Source of the DNA: Polytrichum commune
Taxonomy: Eukaryota; Streptophyta; Polytrichopsida; Polytrichales; Polytrichaceae
Assembly (NCBI GenBank): GCA_950295325.1
Contig: OX485804.1
Span: forward strand, 61,040,533 to 61,104,532
Direction: 5' to 3'
DNA: 64,000 nucleotides
How positions within the stretch are numbered: position 1 is the stretch's first letter; each line of letters begins with the position of its first letter. Shown in pieces: positions 48,914 to 63,000 of the stretch. The notes beneath the pieces are model-generated. The model worked only from the letters and a program-made list of their open reading frames with translations, was not told the origin of the DNA and ran no database searches. The translations under genes and the position numbers were made by a program.

Positions 48914-51900
48914 ATTCATCCTTTCTGTTCTGACAAATGGTCGGGTACACAAATTCTATGTACAGCATGTGGCGATAACCAAGATGAACCAATGTCTCTG
49001 TCATACAACTTCCTCAAAATAATATCAGAACATACTCTGGAAAGTGGTTCATGACAATTACTCTTCGGAAAGAGATGGTTGCACGATCGTGACAAGTCAA
49101 GTTCATATCAATTCTGTGATGCTTACATTAGTAAGTCTGGGTTAACATTGTTTTCTTTGTTGACACAGGTTACATTGCGGCAGTGGTTTGAGCATACATT
49201 TTTTAAATGAATATTTCAGTTGGTGGTGTCCAAGCAGAAGTTAAGACACGTATTCCTTAACTGTTGTCATTAGGTAGGTGAATGAAAGGACTCTTTATAT
49301 AGTCTGGGCTCTGATATGTGATCATGAGTTCCCTAAACTTGATGCAAAAAAGGCCTTGAAGATCTCTGTATGTTTGCTCAACTTTTGGTACTCTAAGAAT
49401 GGAAGATGATATTGAAGATCTGTCTAATCAAATCCAGGTACTGCATATTGTTGCATAGATAATTGCATAGATATTGCACTCAGAGTGAATTACTGTCTCA
49501 GGCACACCTCATAGAGAATTTACAAGTTGGATCCGAATCAAAAAAGCGTTAACAAGGGTGTTGCTGCAAAACTAAGTAATAACAGACTCATAAATTGAAA
49601 ACTTTCCTTTGTTTAGTGTAGTAGGAGGGCTGCTCTAAATGTCTTGCCCTTGTGCTCTTGACCTTCAAAATTTTTAAAAGGCCCAGAGAACTATCCTCCT
49701 ATAATATGGAGGGCCACCCACATGTGTATCTTATATATGTGTTAAACACATGTCTAGAAGATGTGTCTCTTGTAGAGTTTGTAATTTGTCAACAAGTCCT
49801 GTGTGAGAAAAAGCACAAAACTCACAATTAGATAACTACAGTAATCCCACCTTTAAGCATGGGCTAGTCATTCCCTTGAGCCTATAGAACTTCAAGACTT
49901 ATCAAGAATTGCATATCAATCTGTGAATTACTGGGTAAGTTTCCCTTAATATCTTTGCTGTGACCTCTGCCTACTCCAACCTGAAGTACTTGATGAAAAG
50001 GAGGTCAATCTCCTTGCCCTTGACAAATCCTCTCCAAGTAATTGACCTTACCCCCTCCATATATATGTGATCCAAAGAGTTGTGAAGTTGTGACATTTTA
50101 TCCTATAGCCTGGCCTTACAGTCCTGTAATGGTCGACAACAAAACATCAATCTCTTTTATAGCATATGATAAAAGTGAACTGCTTGAACAAGTACATGTC
50201 ATTTGAATTTGAATTTTGTGAGAACTGTCATAAGTTCAGATACAAAGGGGGGTGCACAGCAGATGAGCATGGCCATGTTGCATGGGAGGACACTCTCCAA
50301 GAGTGCAAACTGTTGCCTAGTTGCAGAAGCTACACCAAACATACCAATTATTGAGGGTGGTACTAATTCAAGTCGCACACACAAATCTAGCCAAACCTCA
50401 AAGTTATCAAAGGTTGAAGTTGCTAGTGAGTGACACTAAATTCATGAAGATGGTAAATTCTATGCTCATTTAACATAGATTTTAAGAAAATTAGTGCGTG
50501 TCAAATACTTGTCAATGAATAGTGTCAAGTGTCAATACTTTTAAGTGATTAGTGCCAAGTGCCGAGATGAACAATGCTTCCTAGATCTTTGGTGGCACTA
50601 ATTCATAGCGTAAAGGAATTTAGTATCACCTTCGCTAATTTCCCACTCACTAATTGGTATATTTAGTGTAGTATATTGGACACTTTGATGAAATACGGGG
50701 AGCTCATGATAATGAGTAAAAGAAAAGCAAACGAGTGATGTGGTCCCCTTGCCCCCTGCCAAATGATGGTGTATGGATGGGTGTATCAGAGCTCTTGATG
50801 GACTCATCCTGCTAGGCTACTAAACACTTTTAGTTAGTGCTAACTTACTTGATTACTTGGCTCATTGTGAGATTTTGTGATGTTAACAAGACATCATGTA
50901 CATTAGTAAGTGTGCCATGTATTGCTTGCTGCTCTTCCAGAACCAGCTTGGGGTCAACAAGTTGTCTTGTGAGGCGTATTCTTACTCTTAGCAATGAAAA
51001 TCGCCATTTGATTCAATAATAATAATAACAATAAATCTTAATTGATGTTACACAGACAACTTTAGAACTACTGTTTTTTTTGCAGAGGTTCTTGTTTATG
51101 ATGGACCTTACCTATATATATTGACCTATTTCAGTACTTGCAAAAGATTCCACATTCATAACAGTTAAATGTATTGATATCACTCAAGTTCAAGTTGGAT
51201 GCATCAGTATATCTCAGAAGCAGAGAGGTTATGTAATATTTTGTCATGAATTTGTTAGGGAACATTATCAGAAGAGTGAATTCTGACTTCTCTGACTAAC
51301 ATGTCGAGTGCTCCGTATCTGAGCTTGTGCAAGACAAGAACAGATAGGCATAATTGCATTGCACACTATTGTCAATACACAGTGAACAATAAATTCCTTT
51401 GCTCTGCGCTTGCCTATATAACAAAACAATATCAACGTGTTCGCTCAAGACAAATTTCACAAGATATTTACAGATCCTGTTTCTTATTTTTTGGGCAAAG
51501 TGAAGAGATTGGCATTGAAACCAAACAGAGAGTCATAGGATTTATGATAATCACAAAAATATGAGGTTAACTTTTCCAGTCTCTTGTTTAAGTATTTAGC
51601 AGATATCCTCATCAAATTTCTACTTAGATCTTCTACATTGACACAGTAAGGACAGATTAAATACAGAGTAAACCAGCAACTTCTAAGCATGTACAGGACT
51701 CTCCATCCACTGTTATCCACTGAATGCATCACCGGTGTCTGCAATGATGCACCTACTGCAGTAAGGAAGATTGTGAGGCCTCAAATAACATGAAAATGAG
51801 GGTCAGATCGAACTGAGTGATACAAGCCATGAAGGACAGGCTCCGCTGTCAACTTCAGCACTCTACATTCTCTGGCCTCATCACAGACTAACTACAAAAT

Positions 51901-52584
51901 TTGCAGTTCTGCATGAAATGGTTCTACATGACAACTTCAATACTCGTCATCCATCAGGCACTACAGTTTTATCTTCTTACAGAACTTTACAAAATGTGGA
52001 TACATGTCTACTGATTTGTATAAGAGGTACGAAACCCCTGGAAGAGAAAAAAAGACAAGTATGCTTTTAGTTTCTACTCTGATCAACAACAAAATCACCA
52101 GTAGCTGGAGTGGAGACTGCTGCAATGGGAAGAAAAGTCCATCATGCAGAGCATACCAACAGGAACAAGTGGAGAGCCAATGTTGAGGCCGTCTTACAGC
52201 AGCTTGGAGCTCTCCGCCAGAGCAGTTTGATTCCTCACAACTCAGTGAACCTTGACTCGCAGTTTGCAGGCTGACATACACATCAAGACATTTGGTTCAG
52301 GTCCACTTACAACTTACAATGGGGGATTTGAGCAAGTTCAACTTGCAACAAACATGAGGGTATTTGACCTTTTTCAATTTTGCAGTAAGCAAATTCGAAG
52401 AGTGAGATATGAGTGGAGCAACCCCTTCCACTAGACAAAAAAAATTCAGTTCAGAAAATGTATATTATGGATGTTCAGAGTGGTGATCACAAGCTACATT
52501 CACAAACAAAAAAAGACCCTGTGTGCTGAAAATTCAATCAAGGAACGAAATTAAGCTATTCAACTGAACCGGGATAGGATACAA
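48914..52584. other. Intergenic DNA between convergent genes
   Basis: Holds the 3' flanks of ORC4 and of the Msd1/SSX2IP gene. No exon is supported. Repeated AGTGTCAAGTG / AGTGCCAAGTG blocks lie near 50,500-50,570. Confidence 0.5.
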
Positions 52585-55500
52585 CTATCTCACCGATGAT
52601 CCTATTGCCACAGTTTGTGTTCGTTGAAGCATAACCATGGTTTCATCATGCCGTCCAGCAAAAGCTGAGCGTGCGATCCAATGCTCAAACTCCTCATAGT
52701 TCTCAAATCGAGGTGGATCACAAATCCCTCCCTAAACATGGAGACCCATTACAAGTAATCAGTAATGATAGATCCAGCTGTAATCAGCACAAAGCAAAAC
52801 AAAGTCGACGGGAAAAAATACAGATAAGAAGAGAGCGTTTGGCTCTAGCCAAAAGCAAATTCATACTAGATAATAATAACAATAATAAATCCAAATACTG
52901 TAAACCAGGGAAGAGAGCAGAAATAATCTAAATCTGAATTACAGGTAATAGTTCTATAAGCCATCTTAGAAATACCCTAAATGCTACTAGCACTTTGCAA
53001 ATTAGATGTTGTAACGGCTAAATGAATAAGACATACTGATTGTATTCCATTGTTCTTAGAAATGCTTATTTATAAGCGAAACACACACATTTTTTACAAC
53101 AGCACTCAGTGAGATGGAAATTTGATTATTGAACAGAAAGTTTGAGCGGTCTACAGTGTCCACTGGACACTAATTCCTCTTGAACAAGGTCAAACATAAT
53201 TTGCAACATTCCCTGCCAGAATATATCCAAAAATCTCAGCGTCCATTAACCAGAATAGAGGGGTTTGCGCAACGAAAGATATCAAAAAGGACCTACCTTG
53301 CCATCTAAGGCCCCAGACTGTCCAACACCTGGAGCGTAAGAGTTTAATGCAGATGTCCATGATGCTTGATCTTCCTGTCACCTCACAATCATATGGCATT
53401 AATGAGCACAGGGTCATGCAACCAGGGATCTGTAACCTCTCACAGGTAAATAATGAACTTCAGTCATTGCACTTTGTAGAAGAGAAAGTCGATTCCCTAA
53501 GATCAATGCTAATCAAGCATTTCCCTTTCGGTGTGACAATGACAAATAATACCAATTCTAGAAGAGAATGTCTAGACTAGGGACTAGAAAATGTTAAGCC
53601 AGCTAACATCAAAACTGGTATTCAAGGTGTAGGACTGACAGCAAGTTTCCTCTGGGCCTTTGAAATCTCTATGCGTTCTCTGTCCAGCCCTTTAGCCATC
53701 TCCTTCACTGCTTGTCGTTCTTTAGCTGAAGTAGTCTGAGCACTCAAAAAATCAATTGTTGAAGTTAGAAAATGCTGCAAATTGATGGTGTACAGAATGT
53801 AAGAACTTGACAGAAGTACAAATTATGGTTTGAGTAAAAATGTGACATGAAGTACAGGAGAAATACATTTTCCTTGTGGATGAATGATTCCCAAGGTTCA
53901 AAGAATCAGGGGCAAGAATTTATGGATTATCAATACTTCATCTTTTAGTAATAGGGTTCTTAATGTTGGCAATATTGTTCAACTATTGATCAAGTCAAGA
54001 GCAGGACTCCTTCCAAACTGAAAGAAAAACCTCTTCAGTTGAGTTGTACTCTGGCTCCTTTGCTTTATCAGTTCTGAGCCACATGCACAAACAACACACA
54101 ATAATCGGCAGCAGTTATTTAATAGCAAAGCGCTCATTTGTAATTTGCAGGATGTATAACGACACTTGTGATATGTATTTAGTGTTCTTCTATAGAGTTC
54201 TAGTGTTCATGTGCATATATTAAAGACAGGACAAAGAAACCTTAGTACACATTTATTTCAATTACTGTGCACCTCATTCAAATTGATGTGGTCCACTCTA
54301 ATTTGAATTCAACATTAATTCTGATACTAAAATGACTATAGAGTATAGATATCCACGGAATATGAAATAAAGTGGTGTCGCATATTTGTTGATTTTTGAG
54401 TAGATACCCCATATTCATATTTTTCTACTCACTTGGTGGCAAAAGCAGAGTTATAGATGCATCCATGACTGATTTGCAAATGATGATTCGTTGACGGTGA
54501 CCATGTCTGGTCCACCTCAATTCCAAGCAGCTCTCATATTTATGTGGTTCACCCTAATTGTTGTGCACACTAATTAGATGTCCACTTTAATTGAAATAAA
54601 AGGTGTAGTTTGTTACAATGGTCGTTCAAAACTTCCAAGAAATATTCATAACCAACACAATACCTGGCTTCTCCTGATTCGGGGATGTGCTTAGTCATTA
54701 ATGTGGCCTGAACCACAAATGGAAGAGACATAATTTAGTTGTGCAAATTCAATAATTTTGAATTACCATTTACAAGTATAACAAAGCCAGCTTGACCTCA
54801 CGACTCAACTGCTCTGACTCTACTCTTGTGCACACTATAATGTGTGGGTTCACATGCTAAAGAATCATTGTAAAATTCTAAAGATGCAGAAAGCTGTTGT
54901 TGATCACCTTGCACACAGTACACATGAACAATTCTAAAATTGCTTCCAAGCATAACTGTTTGCAAATGCTAGCACACCTGTTCATCAATGATACAGCGGG
55001 CCTCTGCAAGTTGTGCTTCCAGCTGCAGCTCTCGTGCACTAGAATCCGAAGTCTGTGCACTCTTCTGGACTTCTTGCAGTTGCATCATGCGTTCCTGTTG
55101 AGCAGATCATGTAACAATAAGGATCGAGACTTTTAGTATCTACTGATGACTACAAGTAGAGATTTGCCTACTAGAAACCAATTATCGGAGTTGACCATCA
55201 ACTTACTGGATAACCAACTCAATTATCATACTTAAGCATCACCGCATGGGCTCAACGTATTCCTGGTCACCAAATCAAAACAGCTATATACAGGTAGCAA
55301 ATAGTACTTTTTAAGCTATTAGTTATCAGCAATGAAAAGAAGAGAATCGAAATTCTACAGGACAAGAGGTCTAACCTTGATAGAATACATTTTGGCTCGT
55401 AGGCTCTGCTCAATTCGATCTCTGGCAATGTGGAACGGTAGATCAAAAACATCCTGCTCAATTACCACTCATTATCAATTTGCAAAGCAATTGAATTAGC

Positions 55501-58500
55501 AGAATGGGCACCATGTCAAGAGCTTATATCTCCGTCACCTATAAGTTATGGCTGTCACTTACAGGTACTCAGTTGCCAAATATACCATCAAATCTGATCA
55601 ATTCTTGACAATCAACCCTAAGAATTTATTTGCCACCTGGATGTATCCTGATGATTGCAGAATTTGTTTTCTACCTAGTTACAATTTTTGGATGTCATAT
55701 GTGAGACTGAAGATAAGAAATTCACTTACTGATCGACCTCCTAGAGGGGTGGGCGGGGGCTCTAGATCAATGCTGCCGGTCCCAGCAATTCCTGGCCGAT
55801 TCATGACACTTGGAGTGTTTAAGAATTCCCGCATGTCATCCTGCAGACTCAAGATGCAGCCTTTCAGTTTCATGGAAATTTCTGTGAGGGTTTGAACAAG
55901 AGTACATAATTTCTCATTGCACTCTATGAGGACACAACACATGGAAAACTTATGTAGATCACACTGTATGAGTACTTCAGAGAAATCATAAATCAACACA
56001 TCTATATCTTTTTACACAGCCTCATTGCTTTCAAGCGAAGTGACATGTAAATGGAACCCCAATTGAAAACAGCAAGTAAGATATATAAGCTTCATATATA
56101 TGAGAGACGTCGAAATGCCAAGGAACTGAAAACCAATTGGTAATGTAACTAATCATTGCAGCAATTTTCAAGTGATTTTTATGTCAGATTCCACTGAAGT
56201 GTATATACATTATTCAACTACATATTTTTGAAGATGAACATTTATATACCTGCATAGATCTTAGCATAGACCGCAGATCTGCATTTTCTGCCACTAGCTC
56301 CGTCTTCTTTGCCTCATAGGCATCAACCTATCAAATTCATTCCAACCATGCATAGACCTGAGTGAGCGTGGTGCTGCTTACTATTTCATGCAAGACCATC
56401 TGACAATAACCAAAGACCTGCATAATATAACATTAAAAAAAACCAATAAGGTCAATTTAAAAAGGTCTCCTCTTCCTAATGTAGGCTGATTATCAAAAAG
56501 AAGTGATGGCAGGAAGATCAGGGTACTGAAGAAGGATTTTAGCATGTAGGAACTTTGTTTTCCACAGTAAGGGAATCAATGAGATAGGGAAGCAAAGCAG
56601 AAGGTTTTGAGACTAGAACACTCACTATCATTTTATAGAAGTCTCCGTCAGCTTTTTTATTGTTCCAAGTCCCCCTTTGTCGTCCCTCCTTCTGATACAT
56701 TTATCACAAATAAGACATTCTTCAATTGCAGCTCACTTTAGTAACTCCAAGTAGATAGGGAAAAGGAGAAAAAGCATGAAACATTGATGACAACTTTTGT
56801 GATCATAAAGCTGTGTGCCACTTTGGTCATGGATATTTAGCTCACCAAATGGATACAACAGATGCCTCACAAAATACAAGCACTTTTGGTAGCCAAAAGT
56901 ATAGCTCTCTGGTCTGGATTGAACCTAGATCACTTCATGTTTAAGTGCAATGGAGAGAGTCACACCATCACCTCCATGGTGGATAGCAACAGCAAGCTAC
57001 CATTGCTCCTTTATTCATCAGCCCCAACATGAGAAGCAGATTCTTTACAAAGGTGTACGCAATAATATAATGAGGATCTCAATTATATAATACTGAAAGT
57101 TCGTTAATTTTTAGAGGCAATGGGAACACTTGAATCCAATATTGATTATGCTTCACTAATATAGCATCATTATGATAACATGGATGATGTTTTTCATTGC
57201 ATTGTACTCTGTTGCAAATCCATTAACGTCCAGGATAAACAAATAATGATGGAGAGTGCAAGATTGTAAACCTGAAGAAGATTCATGATCTCCATACCAG
57301 TCTTCGACTCTTTTTTCTTTTCCATCAGCACCTGGTTTAGACGCTCCTGTCATATGAAAAACATATGAAAAATTAGTCCCAAGATGTTGAACTGATAATG
57401 TCAGCAGTCATTTCAATCAGCTGTGTGGGAAACTAAATTTGATTCATGACTAAAACCCAAATTGAGAATCAAGCTCAAACAGCATTATTCTTGTACCATA
57501 AGCACAACATACAAATGATGCAACCAACCTTAACAGAGGAATTTATGGAGTGCCACATTCTTAACAAATTGCTATTCTGTTACGAAAATTAAAGTTTAAG
57601 GATTGTATCAACCTGGAGCTTGACATACTCTTTTTCCTTCTTCTTCAATTCATGGTTCTGCTGAGATTTCACTTGCTGCGCACAACAGACATGGTGATAT
57701 ATTGAAGATTTGAGATTGCAAAAGCAAGATATATCCTCCCTGCCTATGAAAAGACACTAGGGTGTTTGACAAGGCAAAGAAGTATGTCTGTGACTCTGGT
57801 TAGAAATTTTAAAACAGCTTCAAACACAACTTCAAATAAAAGTCAACTTCATCTAAGCTGACACATGATAACTCAAGGAAGCAGAACAATTCTTAGGCTG
57901 GCTCAAGTCCATCACAAACATGCTTGACTTATAGAAGCAGAACAATTCATTGTGCTGGCCATACCTGCGTAGTGATCACCATACGTTGATATTCATCTTT
58001 TTCTTGTTGCAACTTTTCAAGCTGCGATTTAAAAGCAGTTGATGCTTTTTGCTCCTGTCATCATGAAAAATATATGCTTCAGACAAAGGTGACTAACAGC
58101 AGAACAGGGTTGCAGATTCATCTGATGTAAAAGGCTAGTAATTCTAACAATGGTGCTTGTTTAGTTACCTTGTTGGCCATCGTTTGCAACTCACGTTCCT
58201 TGCTATTAAGTTGATCAGACAACCTCTCCATCTTTGCTTCAAGCCTGGACATGTCTGACATCAGCCTGCATAATATCCCCAATATTGATCATCAGAAAGG
58301 TTCCACAGGCCCACATCATCCTTGGAATAAATATCGTTGTATGTATCATGTTGTAGACAACACTTACAGATATCAGAATCAGAGAGCAAAAGGCTCATAA
58401 TCAGGACGCATAACAGACCCAGAGTTGGAAAAGATGCTTACTCAAAGTAAGAGCAAATGCTACAGTAGAGGGAAGCATAAAAGATCAAATCTACAATCCA

Positions 58501-60091
58501 ATCAAAAGAGAGCAAAAATGTAGCAATAAATGATGGAAAATCGTTTTCCCAGAAGCTATCCTCAACAATATGCAACAAAGAAGCTATAAATTGCAGAGAC
58601 CTTAATCTTGGGCCTTCACAGAGCATTACACCTCCGAAATTCTTGAATGAATTACAGAGCGAAAATCATTGCTAGAAATATAATCTGAATGGCTTTTCAA
58701 TAAAGAAGAAAACACTATCATATAAACCCCATTATGCAAAGCAAAGTAATACTGTACACCTTTGTCTTGTATCATTTGCTGTTTCCCGGTACTCAATGTC
58801 TCGCTGTCGCTGCTGAATCATAGCATATATGCAATTACATGTCTTCGCAATTGACACCTATCCCAAAGCTCAACCAGCCAAGTTAGGAACCACAGGTGAC
58901 ACTGTACTAGATAAAATTACTTTCTTCTAAAAGGTTTACATTCTCAGGAACATCCGACATCTCCCAATCAAATGTGGAGTAATAATCCTTCCAAATGAAG
59001 GAAGTAGAAATAACTTTTGAGAACTTTGTCACAGGACAAAATTCAAATCCACATGCATCAGACGGTTGGAAGACTTACAGGTTCACTAGAATACAAATTG
59101 AGTCCTGATGGGAAGCCAAATGTGACTAGGGATTGGTTCAAATACTTAATGCAGTGATCCAAGTTGTGAACATCTGCGAAGGCATCTTCCCTGCAGCGTC
59201 CGGAAAGAATGTGAGTTTATCATTAGCATGGTCTCTTACAGCAGAAGACCAGATTAACATTATTATCATATGTATTCCAGACAAGACAGGACTGTATATG
59301 GAACATCTCAAAAGAAAGCCTGACGTAGGGATCAATTCCTGGGGTCCACACAAATTCATATTATCACAATTCACAATCTAAATGGAACTGTCTTAAGAAC
59401 ACCTCCAGGCCACCCAATATATCCTTAGTTTGTAACAATGATGCAGGAGCTGTTTTCAGTACTATTATCGCATGGAGGATGGGGAAAATGATGTTATCCA
59501 TGTAAATTACCCTTCTTCCTCCATCTAAGAGAGCTCATGCTAAATTAATGCAACTCGAATATATCTAGAACCCATCAACACAGCATTTTGCTTAATTGCA
59601 AGAGCTTGGTTATGAGGACCTTAAAATGGAAAGTAACAAGGATGATTGGAAGGTTTGCATGTCTCACCCATTCGTGTAGGAAGACTCGAAAGAACCCTGC
59701 AACATAATAGAAATCAAAATTAAATAAATAACTCACGAGAATTTCTATCCAACATGTACGAGGACTCGGTGAACAAATGAAACCTCACGTTTGTCAGCAG
59801 TACTACGACCAGACTATGTGAGGCACGATACAAATGCGACTTGCACTTTACACTTATAACAGCAGTAATTCGTCATTGCAAACAGCTTTATGACTTATAT
59901 TTGATAATTGATACTTGCAGGTGTGCATGCTTAGTCTTTCGAGTATAGTAGGGCATTGTTTAACTCACTAGATGGTGCATCATCTCTGGACTAGGTAAAA
60001 TGGGGATTTGCAGTGGCGGGATATTAAATCACACGATTTGATTCGCTGAACATTTTTCTTTAATCTCAACAAATTTTTACTCGCATCCCAT
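52585..60091 (-). CDS. MSD1: Msd1/SSX2IP-type microtubule-anchoring protein (ADIP family)
   Basis: Coiled-coil protein that in fungi, animals and Arabidopsis works with Wdr8 to anchor microtubules at nucleation sites. Minus-strand exons, 5' to 3': 60081-60091 (uncertain), 59079-59190, 58760-58857, 58169-58265, 57965-58054, 57613-57675, 57272-57346, 56626-56691, 56250-56327, 55730-55840, 55376-55453, 54978-55094, 53640-53774, 53297-53374, 52585-52731; phases agree, about 451 residues. Family landmarks: HNLDHCIKYLNQ with TFGFPSGLNLY, then VSIAKTCNCIYAMIQQRQRD, the long coiled coil, KKADGDFYKMIVDAYEAKKT and LVAENADLRSMLRSMQ. The carboxy-terminal exon has RFENYEEFEHWIARSAFAG. The first exon (Met-Gly-Cys) is an 11-base guess. 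A donor-like GTGAGA just before the stop leaves a longer tail possible. Confidence 0.83.
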
Positions 60092-63000
60092 GGATTGAGA
60101 GTGGAATTGTATGTCATACCATGTAACTTCCGTCTGAGTCGCTCATCCCCATTGCACAAATGAGAACTGGATATGGGGAGTAATATCAACTGCTTGATAA
60201 TCTAAAACTCTCCAGGAAAATCTGATTGCGACAATTGTTGTTGGTAGGGTCCGATCCGCAGCCGATTGATTCCTCAGGTAGATTATTTAGTAGAACGTGG
60301 TTTCCTGGAGAAAAAGGTTGTGCATCATCGTACAGCTCCAACCCGATGAATTGCAGAGAGTCCAAATTCTTAAAAAAGCTAAAAATCACGACCACAGACA
60401 TATACCTCAGATGTAGTAGGCATCGTAATGCTGAACTGTAGGGGCAAAATAGACCAAAATGTATCAGCAGATGATCATCTTCGCCAGGAAGTATGTATGG
60501 GGATGTTGTCTAGAAGGCAACGAAAGAGGTGGAAAGTTGCCAGTGACCTAATGGAGAAATCTCTGCATCATTGGAATCAAGTGGATTTCGTCCGTGTTCC
60601 GTCTGTCAACTGGAGATTCCCCGCTACCCAATTCTTACAGCGTGTCAGAACTAAAAGAGTTCAAATATTAAGCTCTCACTACATGGACATTTCCACCATA
60701 TGCACTCCTGGAACGTCAAGACGGCATCGTTGCGCCCTGTTTCCTTCCAAGAACAACATCATTATCAAAGATGTCCTTCTGTGGATCAATTCAGAGATAT
60801 TATTAGGCAATGCTCGCACTCCACGACCCTTGTTAGCTTACCACTCCACCTCTCGTCTCCACTCTCGCAACAACTTTGCATCAGGTCTACTTCCAATACC
60901 CGATGATGTCTAAAATTCAGTCGCAAACACAATGGCTGAAATCTAAACCCCTGGAGACAGCTCACTAAGCCCGAACGTATGTCCACCTGCATCGGTTAGC
61001 ATCGTACTTATCATCTTCGCAATCTTAACACGCCTTAGGACCGCCAGCCCGTGATGATAATGCACGAAAGTCACAATGCCTCAGCTAATTCGTAAGTCAT
61101 TTTGCAACGCCCATGTGAGGAATATACGCCCCTCGATAATGCAATGGACGCTGTACGGAAAGAGGGGAAAAGCTTGCAAAACTTGTCCCTGCCTCTCTGA
61201 TCTTCCAGCTTCGTAGATACGGCAGCGAAGTAACCTGCATTTGTACAGACATTGTCAGTCTAGGAGGTATTGCCAACAAGGAGGAGCTTCGTAACAACCT
61301 TCCCAGCCTACTTAAGGTTTGCTTTGGTTCACTTGTGGCAGCAAGCTTGCAACATTGGAAAGCTGGCAGAACGCATCTGTCAAGGCCGTTCGCTATATTC
61401 CTGGCGCCGGAAAGGTCTAAATAAAGTTATGCAAAATACCTCGAGGAATGCAGACGTCCAGTAGGTGCGGAGGGCACGAAGATGGAAGGAAGGAAGAAAG
61501 GAATGGCGAGATTCAGAGCTCCGTCGAGGATCTGCAATGTGTTGGACATTCGATGATCGCCATCGCCGGCGCTGCATGAAGCGGCCATAGCGAAGAAGCA
61601 ACGATGGAGACGCGGCGCGGGTCCCAGCCCTGGCGCGGGCTGGGTGACACCTGCCCCTCCTTACCCGGCCCGGCCCGATCCGTCCCACCCATGTGACCAC
61701 TATCATAAATGGCTGGAGTCCCTATGTTTGGTGTTGGAAGGGTCACTAATTATGGGAGCCACTTTGGATTGACTTTTTACTTAATTTGATTATAAGGACA
61801 AAACTTAGTAGAAAAACCATTGTCAAACCCAGAAAATTCATACTAAGCACTTACTACTTACATATAAGTATGTGATATGCAATGAAATTATCTTGCATGC
61901 TCTGTGTCCATTGCAAATAAATAGATAACCATGAGGGCTACTTTACGCGTCTACACTAAGACCATTAAGAGGAACCACTTGAATGTAATGGTCCACAACT
62001 TTGTTGGATGTCACCATGGAAAACATGGCCCAAGACTCTTCTTTTTGTTCCAATGTAGTGGTTGTTTGCATAGTTTCAATGTCCCAAGAGATTAGGCCCC
62101 ATATCAAATTACTTCTGTACCATAAAATATGAATCTTAATATCAAATCTAAGGTCATCATATATTAAGGCATCATGGTCTTCAAAAATTCCATTTAGCAC
62201 GTTCCTCAAAGATGCCCCAGGCTAGATCACATCTTCATTCAGTTGGGTCCCACCCCTCCCATGCCTCCTTCACTGCCCCGGTCTTCTTGCCCACACCTAC
62301 ATGGGAACTCTTCCCCATTCGGAACCAATGTGATAATAACCGGTCACTTAAGTCATTAAGTGCCCAAACACTTAGGTCATTAAGTGTCACTTACTCTATG
62401 ATGAGGTATGTGGTAGGTTGCATTAGTGATCAACAACTTAACCGTTAGTGTAACCTCGTGAGACTTAGTGTTAGTGTGCTTACTAGTATCTTGACATTTA
62501 TAAGTGTAGACACATAGAATTTATAAATATATGAGGCCCACTTTATACACAGCTTGGGGCAGCTTGAGCATTGGCCTTATTTATGTGCAATTAACCCTCA
62601 ATCCGAACCAATTTTATAAACTCTTTGTAGACCCAATCTTGTAATATGTAAAGTGATGAGGCCCAATTTTAGGTTCCAATGTTCTTGAAAGGAAAGTGTA
62701 GTGAAGAGAATTAACCTTTTATGGACCCACCGTAGAGATGTTCATTATCCAACGGATAAGCCCAATCCGGCGAAATTGGGAGTTTGGTCCAAGGAAAAGC
62801 TCGTCCCAATTTCTTCAAATTGGTCCAAAGGTTCGGTGCCAGAATTGTGCCACCTTGGACGCCACATGGGATGAGTGAGTGTTCGGGCCCACCCCTACTA
62901 TTAAGCCCTTGGATCAGATTTGATGAAATCGAGTGATCCTATTGGGCCAAATTTTTAGAGCTCGGGCCGACCCTCAATCTAGCCCCAAGTATAAAGTGGG

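Noticed and set aside
59672-59700. Possible extra Msd1/SSX2IP exon (acceptor CAG and donor GTGAGA present)
   Set aside because: Its phase does not fit exon 2 and the protein start is complete without it; it could be an untranslated exon.
60428-60913. Open plus-strand frame of 161 codons
   Set aside because: No recognisable domain, no splice partners, and it lies in the probable promoter region of the minus-strand Msd1/SSX2IP gene.
61380-61746. GC-rich minus-strand frames
   Set aside because: Open mainly because of GC content; Arg/Ser/Pro-rich low complexity with no domain.
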